From contig DASVZA010000012.1 of the NCBI GenBank assembly GCA_036391875.1, positions 1-36,910 on the forward strand: a DNA stretch of 36,910 bases, written 5' to 3'. The stretch is from Parasulfuritortus sp036391875. GTDB taxonomy: Bacteria > Pseudomonadota > Gammaproteobacteria > Burkholderiales > Thiobacillaceae. Shown piece after piece: positions 18,112 through 24,790 of this stretch; the stretch's first letter is position 1; each line of letters begins with the position of its first letter. The notes beneath the pieces were generated by a model. The model did no database searches. It was not told the origin of the DNA and worked only from the letters and a program-made list of their open reading frames with translations. Both the position numbers and the translations under genes were made by a program.

Positions 18112-20256
18112 TCAGCAGGGCGTGAGCTTGACGTATTCCAGGATGAACCATTTGTCGCCGGCCTTCGGGAACGAGACCTTGATCTCGGCCTCGGCACCCT
18201 GGCCCTGGTAGCCGGACACCACGCCTTCGCCGTAGCGGGCATGGCTGACCCGGCTGCCGATCTTGTGAGGCACCTTGGCTGAAGCCGGCGCCGCATAGCC
18301 TCCGGCCGTCGCTGCCGGCCCGGCGGCCACGGCGGCCGGCCGGTGCAGGCTGAGCGAATGGACCAGCCCGCTCGGGATCTCGTCCAGGAAGCGCGACGGC
18401 AGGCCGTAGCGCGGCTGGCCGTGCAGCAGGCGCTGCTGGGCGTGGGTCAGGAACAACCGGCGCCGGGCGCGGGTGATGGCGACGTACATCAGCCGCCGTT
18501 CCTCCTCCAGGCCGTCCATTTCGTTGAGCGCGTTCTCGTGCGGGAACAGCCCTTCCTCCAGGCCGGTGATGAATACCGTATGGAACTCCAGGCCCTTGGC
18601 GGCGTGCACGGTCATCAACTGGGCCGCGTCGGCGGCCGCGCCGGCTTCGTGCTCGCCGGCCTCCAGGGCGGCGTGGGCCAGGAAGGCGGCCAGGCTCTGG
18701 TCGTCGGCCTCGCTGGCGAAGGCCAGGGCGGCGTTGGTCAGTTCGTTCAGGTTCTCGATCCGGCCTTCGCCTTCCTTCTCGGTCTTGTAGTGTTCGAGCA
18801 GGCCGGAACGCTGGACCACGACCTCGACCGTCTCGGCCAGGCCCAGGCCCTGGGTTTCCACCCGCATGCCTTCGACCAGCTGGACGAAGCCGGCCAGGCC
18901 CTTGTTCTTGGCGCCGCCCTCGCAGGCCGCCTGCCACAACGGGGCACCCGACTGACGCGCCGCGGCATCCAGCACCTCCAGGGTGCGGGCGCCGATGCCC
19001 CGGGTCGGGAAGTTCACCACCCGCAGGAAGGCGTTGTCGTCCTCGGGGTTGGCGGCCAGGCGCAGGTAGGCCAGGGCGTGCTTGATCTCGGCCCGCTCGA
19101 AGAAACGCTGGCCGCCGTAGACCCGGTAGGGGATGCCGGCCGTGAACAGGGCGTGCTCGATGGCGCGCGACTGGGCGTTGGAGCGGTAGAGCACGGCGAT
19201 GTCGGCGTAGGCCAGGCCCTCGCGGTACAGCTCCTGGATCGCCTCGACCACGAAGCCCGCCTCCTCGCGGTCGTCCATGGCCTGGTAATGGCGGATCGGC
19301 TCGCCCACTCCGGCCTCGGTCCACAGGTCCTTGCCCAGCCGGTTCTCGTTGCGCGAGATGACCGCGTTGGCGGCGTCGAGGATGGTGGAATGGGAGCGGT
19401 AGTTCTGGGTCAGCTTGATCGGTTCGGCGATGCCCATGTCGCGCATGAACTCGCCCATGTTGCCGACGTCGGCGCCGCGGAAGGCGTAGATCGACTGGTC
19501 GTCGTCGCCCACCGCGAACAGCACCGTGTCCGGCCCGGCCAGCAGCTTGAGCCAGGCGTACTGCAGCTTGCTGGTGTCCTGGAACTCGTCGACCAGGATG
19601 TGCCGGAAGCGGCTCTGGTAGTGCTCGCGCAGCATGGCGTTGCGGGCCAGCAGTTCGTAGGAGCGGAGCAGCAGTTCGGCGAAGTCGACCACGCCCTCGC
19701 GGTTGCACTGGGCGTCGTACTCGGCGAACAGCTCGACCAGGCGGTGGGTGTACGGGTCCCAGGCCTCGACCTTGTCGGCGCGCAGCCCGGCCTCCTTGTT
19801 CATGTTGATGAAGGCCTGCACCTTGCGCGGCTCGTACCTGTCGGTGTCGATGTTGAGCGCCTTCAGCAGGCGCTTGATGGCGGCGAGCTGGTCGGCCGAA
19901 TCGAGGATCTGGAACAGTTGCGGCAGGCCGGCATCGCGATGGTGGGCGCGCAGCAGCCGGTTGCACAGGCCGTGGAAGGTGCCCACCCACATGCCGCGGG
20001 TGTTGATCGGCAGCATGGCCGACAGCCGGGTCAGCATCTCCTTGGCCGCCTTGTTGGTGAAGGTCACGGCCAGCAGGCCCATGGGCGAAACCTGGGCGGT
20101 CTGGATCAGCCAGGCGATGCGGCTGGTCAGGACGCGGGTCTTGCCCGAACCGGCCCCGGCCAGGACCAGGGCGGAATCGGGCGCGGTGACGGCGGCGAGT
20201 TGGTCGGGGTTCAGTCCGCCGAGCAGTTCGGACGTCTTAGGATGATCGGCGGGCAT
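18112..20256 (-). CDS. uvrD: DNA helicase II, UvrD/PcrA family
   Basis: A superfamily 1 3'-5' helicase for nucleotide excision and mismatch repair. I start it at the ATG at 20256 (MPADHPKTSELLGGLNPDQL, 714 residues) because a consensus -10 box lies between this ATG and the one at 20307. Helicase motifs are complete: Q-motif LNPDQLAAV, Walker A GAGSGKT, motif Ia TFTNKAAKEM, motif II DEFQDTS, motif III GDDDQSIYAFRGA, motif IV and V (TVHAAKGLEF), and VI (VAITRARRRL). The C-terminal SH3/Tudor-like tail (GSRVSHARYGEGVV) identifies full UvrD, not a short defence helicase. Confidence 0.96.
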   Translation of the reverse strand: MPADHPKTSELLGGLNPDQLAAVTAPDSALVLAGAGSGKTRVLTSRIAWLIQTAQVSPMGLLAVTFTNKAAKEMLTRLSAMLPINTRGMWVGTFHGLCNRLLRAHHRDAGLPQLFQILDSADQLAAIKRLLKALNIDTDRYEPRKVQAFINMNKEAGLRADKVEAWDPYTHRLVELFAEYDAQCNREGVVDFAELLLRSYELLARNAMLREHYQSRFRHILVDEFQDTSKLQYAWLKLLAGPDTVLFAVGDDDQSIYAFRGADVGNMGEFMRDMGIAEPIKLTQNYRSHSTILDAANAVISRNENRLGKDLWTEAGVGEPIRHYQAMDDREEAGFVVEAIQELYREGLAYADIAVLYRSNAQSRAIEHALFTAGIPYRVYGGQRFFERAEIKHALAYLRLAANPEDDNAFLRVVNFPTRGIGARTLEVLDAAARQSGAPLWQAACEGGAKNKGLAGFVQLVEGMRVETQGLGLAETVEVVVQRSGLLEHYKTEKEGEGRIENLNELTNAALAFASEADDQSLAAFLAHAALEAGEHEAGAAADAAQLMTVHAAKGLEFHTVFITGLEEGLFPHENALNEMDGLEEERRLMYVAITRARRRLFLTHAQQRLLHGQPRYGLPSRFLDEIPSGLVHSLSLHRPAAVAAGPAATAGGYAAPASAKVPHKIGSRVSHARYGEGVVSGYQGQGAEAEIKVSFPKAGDKWFILEYVKLTPC

Positions 20257-20284
20257 GGGCAGGCAAATCGATGGACGAGGCCGG

Positions 20285-20290
20285 ATTATA
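20285..20290 (-). promoter_or_regulatory. -10 box for uvrD
   Basis: On the minus strand TATAAT occurs at 20290-20285, a perfect -10 box. No good -35 is found 16-18 bases upstream. Transcription would begin near 20278 with a leader of about 22 bases to the ATG at 20256, which supports that start choice. Confidence 0.45.
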
Positions 20291-20344
20291 GCGCCATGGC
20301 ACACCACCCGGCCGGGCCGGCGCCGGTACGGCGTGCCTCGGCGT

Positions 20345-20360
20345 GGTGCCTGGGCGCACC
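20345..20360 (+). promoter_or_regulatory. inverted repeat placed as an enhancer-binding-protein site
   Basis: GGTGC (20345-20349), a 6-base spacer, and GCACC (20356-20360). Its centre is about 106 bases upstream of the predicted sigma-54 start at about 20459, the usual distance for a bacterial enhancer-binding protein. The activator is unknown; the half-sites are in the opposite order to the NtrC consensus. Confidence 0.45.
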
Positions 20361-20378
20361 GCCGTAGTGCGGCCCATC

Positions 20379-20401
20379 GGCAAAAAACGCGCTTTTTCGC
20401 C
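20379..20401 (+). promoter_or_regulatory. A-tract/T-tract inverted repeat between enhancer and promoter
   Basis: GGC-A-AAAAA, loop CGCGC, then TTTTT-C-GCC. The A-tracts in otherwise GC-rich DNA could bend the DNA between enhancer and sigma-54 promoter, a task often done by IHF. No clear IHF consensus was found. It has no external T-run and is not a terminator. Confidence 0.3.
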
Positions 20402-20431
20402 CGATTCCGGCACCTCGCCCCGTAAACCCAG

Positions 20432-20448
20432 TTGGCACGGCCCTTGCT
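20432..20448 (+). promoter_or_regulatory. sigma-54 (RpoN) promoter
   Basis: TTGGCACG at 20432-20439, four bases, then TTGCT at 20444-20448. This matches the RpoN consensus (YTGGCACG-N4-TTGCW) at every conserved position with exact GG-GC spacing. The predicted start is about 20459 on the plus strand. No protein gene lies downstream on this strand; an intrinsic terminator ends the unit 70 bases later. Confidence 0.85.
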
Positions 20449-20458
20449 GATAGTTCAG

Positions 20459-20529
20459 TGCGAGCGCAAGTTCGCACAGGGGCTTCTTCGTGGCGGCGAC
20501 ATTCCGGAAGGAATATCGCCGTTTTTTTT
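20459..20529 (+). ncRNA. predicted sigma-54-dependent small RNA, about 70 nt
   Basis: The transcript predicted between the RpoN promoter and the terminator. It begins at a short stem: GTGCGA (20458-20463) pairs with TCGCAC (20472-20477) around an 8-base loop. A pyrimidine-rich single-stranded stretch follows (about 20478-20493, with CUUCUUCG), and then the terminator stem. No ribosome site or convincing reading frame is present. It converges on the membrane-protein gene on the other strand, ending 9 bases from that stop, so it is not antisense to it. RpoN-controlled sRNAs such as NrsZ and CrcZ of pseudomonads give a precedent for the architecture; no sequence similarity to them is claimed. 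Confidence 0.7.
20494..20529 (+). terminator. intrinsic terminator of the small RNA
   Basis: Stem 20494-20505 pairs with 20510-20521 around a GGAA loop. It has 11 Watson-Crick pairs and one C/A mismatch, followed by eight T at 20522-20529. The T-run is only on the plus strand, so it terminates rightward transcription and not the facing gene. Confidence 0.9.
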
Positions 20530-20537
20530 GCCCCGGC

Positions 20538-21074
20538 TCAGCCCAGGAACAGCCCCAGGAACCCCGCGATCATCATCAGCAACCCGACCGACACGATGCG
20601 TCCGTCGGGTTCCTGCACGTTGGCCCGCACGTCGAGCCGCGGATGCTCCAGCCGGATCACCGGCTGCCCCGTCGGCCGGACCTCCAGCCGGTATTCGCCG
20701 GCCGTCGCCTTGTCCATCCAGAGCAGGGGCACGTTGAACACGGGGTTGGAATTGGCCACCGCCTGGGCGGCGAGCGGGAACGGCACCGACTGCGGCGCGC
20801 CGCCGGGCCCGGTCAGCGTCGCCGTGTATTCGTCCTTGGGCGGCTTGTCCTCGTCCTGGCGTGGCACGAAGCTGCCCTGGGTGTGGAACACCAACCCGAC
20901 CGGCGCCATGCCCGGCTCCAGCTTGAACGGCGGCGACACCAGCGCCCCGCCCTCGCCCGGCGCCAGCGGCAGCGTCATCGCCAGCTTACCGCTGTACAGC
21001 TTGGCATAGACCCAGTAACCCGGGCCGATCGGCAGGCCGAGGATCAGCAGCAGGATGTAGAGGGTTTTCATCAT
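20538..21074 (-). CDS. hypothetical membrane-anchored protein
   Basis: A 178-residue protein that I do not recognise. It has an N-terminal hydrophobic helix (about 3-25), a soluble beta-rich middle (about 30-155) with patterns such as PPFKLEPGMAPVGLVFHTQGSF and EYRLEVRPTGQPVIRLEHP that suggest an extracytoplasmic Ig-like fold, and a C-terminal hydrophobic helix (about 160-177). GC content is like the chromosome core, unlike parts of the adjacent island. Its start overlaps the stop of hsdM (ATGA), so it would be translationally coupled to the methyltransferase. It is probably a resident gene that became joined to the island edge, or an uncharacterised island member. Confidence 0.8.
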   Translation of the reverse strand: MMKTLYILLLILGLPIGPGYWVYAKLYSGKLAMTLPLAPGEGGALVSPPFKLEPGMAPVGLVFHTQGSFVPRQDEDKPPKDEYTATLTGPGGAPQSVPFPLAAQAVANSNPVFNVPLLWMDKATAGEYRLEVRPTGQPVIRLEHPRLDVRANVQEPDGRIVSVGLLMMIAGFLGLFLG

Positions 21075-22570
21075 GGCATCTCCTCGGTTAGCTCATTGCC
21101 CGCATCGGCCAGTATTTCGCGGAATTGCTCCAGTGCCGCTTCCAGGTCTTCGACAATCTCGGCGGCGATCACCTCCGGCGCCGGCAGGTTGTCGGAGTCG
21201 GACAGCGACTCATCCTTCAGCCAGAAGATATCCAGGCTGGCCTTGTCGCGGCTGACCAGTTCCTCGTAGTCATAGGCCCGCCAGCGACCATCCGGATTCG
21301 CCTCGCTCCAGGTCGCCTGGCGCTGGTGCCGGTTGGCCGCGTGGTAGCAGGCCACGAACTCGTCCAGGTCTTCCCGTTTCAATGGATCGGTCTTCAGCGT
21401 GAAGTGCATGTTGGTACGCAGGTCGTAGATCCATAGCCGCTTGGTCCACGGCGTTTCGCTCGCCGGCTTCTTGTCGAAGAACAGCACGTTCGCCTTCACG
21501 CCCTGGGCGTAGAACAACCCGGTGGGCAGGCGCAGCAAGGTATGCACGTCACACTCCTGCAGCAGCTTGCGGCGGATGGTCTCGCCCGCGCCGCCTTCAA
21601 ACAGCACGTTGTCCGGCACCACCACGGCGGCGCGGCCGTTCTGCTTGAGCAAGGTTTTCACGTGCTGAACGAAGTTGAGCTGCTTGTTCGATGTGGTGGT
21701 CCAGAAGTCGCCCCGCTCGACGCTATCGCGCTCTTTGCTGACCTTGCCCTCCTCGCCCACGATGGTCGTGCTGCTCTTCTTGCCGAAGGGCGGATTGGTC
21801 AGGATCACCTCGAAACGGTCGCCCGGGTCGGCGGCCAGCGAATCCGCCACCACCACCGGCTCGAAATCCTGGCTGCCGATGCCGTGCAACAGCATGTTCA
21901 TGGCACACAGCCGAGCCGTTGCCTGAACCAGTTCCCAGCCCTTGAAACTCTCTTCCTTGAGTTGCCGGCGCTGGTCCTTGGTCATGTGCGGGTTGTGCTT
22001 CACCACATAGTCGTGCGCCGCCAGCAGGAAGCCGCCGGTACCGCAGGCCGGATCGCTCACCTTCTCGCCCGGCTGCGGAGCCATCACGTCGACGATGGCC
22101 TGGATCAGCGGGCGCGGCGTGAAGTACTGCCCGGCGCCGGACTTGGTGTCCTGGGCGTTCTTCTCCAGCAGACCCTCATAGGCATCGCCCTTCACGTCGG
22201 CGTTCATCGACACCCACTGTTCCTTGTCGATCAGGTCCACCACCAACCGGCGCAGCTTGGCCGGGTCCTGGAATTTGTTCTGCGACTTGGCGAAGATCAG
22301 CCCGAGCAAGCCCTTCTGCTTGCCCAGCGTCTCCAGCGTATGGCGGTAATGGTCAAACAGGTCGTCGCCGTCGCGGCGCAACAGGCTTGGCCAGCGGTAG
22401 CCCTCCGGCACCGGGCTGTCCTGGTTGTAAGGCGGCTTGGTGCGCTCGTCGGCCATCTTCAGAAACAGCAGATAGGTGAGCTGCTCGACGTAGTCGCCGT
22501 AGCTCATGCCGTCGTCGCGCAGGACGTTGCAGTAGTTCCAGAGCTTCTGGACGATAGTGGCGGTGTTCAT
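21071..22570 (-). CDS. hsdM: type I restriction-modification methyltransferase subunit M (intact copy)
   Basis: HsdM methylates adenine N6 in the sequence chosen by HsdS and is required for both modification and restriction complexes. The 499-residue length is normal. The N-terminal helical domain is followed by SAM-binding motif I DPACGTGGF (173-181) and catalytic motif IV NPPF (259-262). Segment GAGQYFTPRPLI is the usual linker. A GGAG in the end of the nucleotidyltransferase gene lies 6 bases before the ATG. It is not next to hsdS: four genes and an hsdM fragment separate it from hsdS. Its first 109 codons have a diverged copy at 24791-25132. It is probably transcribed with the AbiE-like pair. 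Confidence 0.97.
   Translation of the reverse strand: MNTATIVQKLWNYCNVLRDDGMSYGDYVEQLTYLLFLKMADERTKPPYNQDSPVPEGYRWPSLLRRDGDDLFDHYRHTLETLGKQKGLLGLIFAKSQNKFQDPAKLRRLVVDLIDKEQWVSMNADVKGDAYEGLLEKNAQDTKSGAGQYFTPRPLIQAIVDVMAPQPGEKVSDPACGTGGFLLAAHDYVVKHNPHMTKDQRRQLKEESFKGWELVQATARLCAMNMLLHGIGSQDFEPVVVADSLAADPGDRFEVILTNPPFGKKSSTTIVGEEGKVSKERDSVERGDFWTTTSNKQLNFVQHVKTLLKQNGRAAVVVPDNVLFEGGAGETIRRKLLQECDVHTLLRLPTGLFYAQGVKANVLFFDKKPASETPWTKRLWIYDLRTNMHFTLKTDPLKREDLDEFVACYHAANRHQRQATWSEANPDGRWRAYDYEELVSRDKASLDIFWLKDESLSDSDNLPAPEVIAAEIVEDLEAALEQFREILADAGNELTEEMP
22251..22288 (+). repeat. 38-bp direct repeat, copy in intact hsdM
   Basis: Bases 22251-22288 are identical to 24813-24850 in the truncated hsdM. 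The flanking homologous sequence on the right differs at many positions, and homology ends on the left. An identical block next to diverged homology points to recombination or conversion at this place. Confidence 0.85.
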
Positions 22571-22573
22571 CGG

Positions 22574-23287
22574 TTACTCCGTTTCAGCCAGCCGCTTCAG
22601 GGCGGTCATCAGCCCCGGCAAACGGCGCTGGCTCATCGCATCACCGGGCAGATGCCCGGCCAATGCCTCCAAAAATGCCGGCGTGGCCATCAAGGCGCCA
22701 AACGCATCGGCCAAGTAGCGCCTCAATTCCTCGGGCGCGGCGCGCACCTCATCGATCAGCCCTGCCCGGCCATCGACCACCGTGACGATGTCTTCCAGAT
22801 CGTGGCTCAACAGGAAGTCGCCGTTACCCCTATCCTTGAACGCCTCCAGCTTGGTCGCAACGAATACCGGCGCATCGATCAGGCGAATGGTCAGCCCCTC
22901 GCTCAGCGCCATGGGTCGAGCCGTTTCAATGGCCAGCGGATACCAGCGATTGTGGAAGCTCAACACCCCCTCCGCCGACGGCATCAGATCGACCTCGATA
23001 CCCTGGCAACGCCAACGGCAGATCGGCGCCTCGGGCGACAGATCATGAACGAAACCCAGCGCCTGAAAGCGCTTCTCCATATCGTGATACTCGCGCACCG
23101 TCGCGACCTGGGCCACCAGATCGACATCCTCGGTCATTCGCACCACCTGCGCCCGCACCGAAGTCACCAGCAGGCCGGTGGCACAGCCGCCAACGAAGAC
23201 CAGCTCATCGCACAACGCCCCCAAGGCACGTGCCACCCGCGTCAGGATGGCCCGATTCGGATCGGACGCGCCCGGCACCGCGCTCAC
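22574..23287 (-). CDS. AbiEii-like nucleotidyltransferase
   Basis: A 237-residue protein with the compact nucleotidyltransferase pattern of the AbiEii/DUF1814 kind: FVGGCATGLL (about 31-40) followed by RMTEDVDLV (about 50-58), in which D54 and D56 would bind metal. A downstream run VFVATKLEAFKDRG fits the family's later basic motif. In AbiE systems the second gene is such a nucleotidyltransferase toxin, acting in phage abortive infection. This one is shorter than the usual 280-300 residues, so an antitoxin-type MNT role is also possible. Its start overlaps the preceding winged-helix gene (ATGA) and its stop is 3 bases before hsdM. Confidence 0.78.
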   Translation of the reverse strand: MSAVPGASDPNRAILTRVARALGALCDELVFVGGCATGLLVTSVRAQVVRMTEDVDLVAQVATVREYHDMEKRFQALGFVHDLSPEAPICRWRCQGIEVDLMPSAEGVLSFHNRWYPLAIETARPMALSEGLTIRLIDAPVFVATKLEAFKDRGNGDFLLSHDLEDIVTVVDGRAGLIDEVRAAPEELRRYLADAFGALMATPAFLEALAGHLPGDAMSQRRLPGLMTALKRLAETE

Positions 23288-23856
23288 TGCAAGCGCTCCA
23301 ACAGCAACTTGCCGGCCAGTTCACGTTCGCGCGCCTGTCCCATGCGCAAGGCATCGAACAAGGCCAGCAGTTCATAGAGCTTCGGATCATCCAGCGCCGC
23401 CAGCGGCAGCTTTTCGTACAAGGGCAGCAGCGACGTACCGCGCACCGTGCCCTCCGGATGCGGCCAGACCGGCGGCATCTCTTCCGAAAACAGGACCATA
23501 TCTTTCAGGGGGGCAACCGCATAAGCCGTCGGAAAACCGATAGTCACCTCGCCGCGCACAGGCGGGTAGCAATACATGGCCCCATGCAGAACGAAATCGC
23601 GCAGCGCCGCCATGATCGGACGTGGCCCCTCACCCAGGTCGACTGCCAGCCGCGCCGCCATCAAACGCTGCACCGCGGCATGCGCCTCGAACTGCGACAA
23701 GCGCAGGCTCTTGCCCAACTCCGAATAAGCCAGCCGCTTGCCTCCCAGCAACGCCAGCTTCAACACCACCACCAAATCCTGTGGCTTGAGGACCCATTGC
23801 CGGTTGCCAGCTCGGCGCAGAGCGGCAGACTTATCTTGAGAAGCACCCGCAGCCAT
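23284..23856 (-). CDS. winged-helix regulator/antitoxin, AbiEi-like
   Basis: A 190-residue protein if begun at the ATG at 23856; the frame extends 12 codons further to 23892, but that codon overlaps the predicted -10 box. The N-terminal half reads as a winged helix-turn-helix (VLKPQDLVVVLKLALLGGKRLAYSELGKSL and then SQFEAHAAVQRLMAARL). The C-terminal half is unassigned. The order, regulator first and nucleotidyltransferase second with a 4-base overlap, is that of AbiEi-AbiEii, where AbiEi represses its own promoter by binding inverted repeats. Palindromes at and above this promoter fit that model. Without a structure search the family call is tentative. Confidence 0.72.
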   Translation of the reverse strand: MAAGASQDKSAALRRAGNRQWVLKPQDLVVVLKLALLGGKRLAYSELGKSLRLSQFEAHAAVQRLMAARLAVDLGEGPRPIMAALRDFVLHGAMYCYPPVRGEVTIGFPTAYAVAPLKDMVLFSEEMPPVWPHPEGTVRGTSLLPLYEKLPLAALDDPKLYELLALFDALRMGQARERELAGKLLLERLQ

Positions 23857-23873
23857 CACAACCCATCCGTATT

Positions 23874-23891
23874 TGCTATATGCATACAGCA
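23874..23891 (-). promoter_or_regulatory. palindrome over the -10 and start of the AbiE-like operon
   Basis: TGCT-A-TATGCATA-C-AGCA is an 18-bp inverted repeat with a single mismatched pair. It covers the -10 box and the predicted start near 23881, the position expected for a repressor site. Confidence 0.55.
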
Positions 23892-23916
23892 TATGAACAA
23901 CATAACTTCATGTCAA
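23888..23916 (-). promoter_or_regulatory. sigma-70 promoter of the AbiE-like/hsdM operon
   Basis: On the minus strand TTGACA (23916-23911) and TATGCT (23893-23888) are separated by exactly 17 bases. The -35 is perfect and the -10 matches 4 of 6. Transcription would start near 23881 and read the winged-helix, nucleotidyltransferase and hsdM genes, leaving a leader of about 25 bases to the ATG at 23856. Confidence 0.7.
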
Positions 23917-23926
23917 ACAATGGGCT

Positions 23927-23939
23927 ACTCAAATTGAGT
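23927..23939. promoter_or_regulatory. 13-bp palindrome upstream of the -35
   Basis: ACTCAA-A-TTGAGT, perfect arms of 6 bases with one central base, 11 bases upstream of the -35 box. Possible operator. Confidence 0.4.
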
Positions 23940-23959
23940 GTTGAACATAGTTATGAATT

Positions 23960-23981
23960 TTCGCTATTCGCGAATAGCGAA
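23960..23981. promoter_or_regulatory. perfect 22-bp palindrome, likely operator
   Basis: Half-site TTCGCTATTCG at 23960-23970 is followed at once by its exact reverse complement at 23971-23981. The centre is about 90 bases upstream of the predicted start. The sequence lies in the AT-rich gap between the HEPN gene and the winged-helix gene, with no coding role. A homodimeric regulator site is the simplest reading. Confidence 0.65.
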
Positions 23982-24027
23982 TGTGGCGCAATCAATTACA
24001 ATTTGAACCCGGCTCCTTTTGGCCGCG

Positions 24028-24054
24028 TGATGATCGTCATACCCATGATCATCA
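24028..24054. other. inverted repeat after the HEPN gene
   Basis: TGATGATC (24028-24035) and GATCATCA (24047-24054) form an 8-bp inverted repeat with an 11-base loop, 21 bases past the HEPN stop on the minus strand. No T-run follows, so it is at best a weak transcript end or a processing signal. Confidence 0.35.
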
Positions 24055-24075
24055 TGCCAGCCAACACTGCACCTC

Positions 24076-24777
24076 TCAGCCTACCCCCTTGGAGTAAAGC
24101 TGATTAATGAGCTGGCAAACCACATCAAAGGTGTGCAGCACCGAGTGGCGCAAAGTGGGGCTACCGTGTGCATAATCATTACGGATGCGCGGAATGGCTT
24201 CAATAACATCACCGAGCCAGTTGTGACGAAGGTCAGCCTCGGTTGGTACGACATGTGAGTCATCAAGCTCTATTTCGCCAAGACCACTCGCCAGCATCTC
24301 CCTGAACTTCTCTTGGCTATACCGCTGCCGGGCAGCTTCTAACGCCCAGCCCTCTCGCCCAGTCAGTGCTTCGTTACGGATAAGGTCTTTTGACCTTGCG
24401 TGAGACAGTAGCACTGCAAGGCTCGGCGCCCTGCCTTTTGGATTTCTCTTCTTTTGCTCTTCGACAAAATCAACCAATCGCTCCCGCAGGGCGAACTCCA
24501 GGCTGGCCAATGCCTGTTGCTCGGCCACAGGATAAAAACGGAATACAAACCAAGCGTAGAGATACAGATTCTTCGCCGTTTCAAAATGAATGGCCACACC
24601 CTCGGGAACGGAGGCAGCAAGTTTATACGAGGCAATCGCATCATATTGGTCAGCAAGTCCAATCGACAGAGGGCCCAGTTTCTGATCCAACTTAGCTAAA
24701 TAACCAGTGCGTGGATCAGGTTCAATTGCTTGCTGCGGATTGCGAAGACTGTCCGATGAATCCAAATTGGCACCCAT
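24076..24777 (-). CDS. HEPN-motif protein, candidate RNase or toxin
   Basis: A 233-residue, mainly helical protein. Near the C-terminus it has IRNDYAHGS: R199-N-D-Y-A-H204, the R-x4-H pattern with a polar residue after the arginine that marks HEPN ribonuclease domains. The rest gives no named family. It begins 13 bases after the stop of the truncated hsdM, which suggests coupling, and its base composition is lower in GC than the host genes. HEPN proteins beside restriction systems are usually phage- or stress-triggered RNases, and many pair with a nucleotidyltransferase. One such gene is two genes downstream, but behind its own promoter, so partnership is uncertain. Confidence 0.72.
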   Translation of the reverse strand: MGANLDSSDSLRNPQQAIEPDPRTGYLAKLDQKLGPLSIGLADQYDAIASYKLAASVPEGVAIHFETAKNLYLYAWFVFRFYPVAEQQALASLEFALRERLVDFVEEQKKRNPKGRAPSLAVLLSHARSKDLIRNEALTGREGWALEAARQRYSQEKFREMLASGLGEIELDDSHVVPTEADLRHNWLGDVIEAIPRIRNDYAHGSPTLRHSVLHTFDVVCQLINQLYSKGVG

Positions 24778-24790
24778 TAAGAACCAAGCA

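Noticed and set aside
18112..20256. uvrD as a GajB helicase partner for the OLD nuclease
   Set aside because: It has full UvrD length and the C-terminal Tudor-like tail, its own -10 box, and lies beyond the small RNA and membrane gene. It is a housekeeping repair helicase.
23880..24107. A 75-codon plus-strand frame between the HEPN and winged-helix genes
   Set aside because: It runs through promoter palindromes, has no ribosome site or family pattern, and overlaps the minus-strand promoter and the HEPN 3' end.
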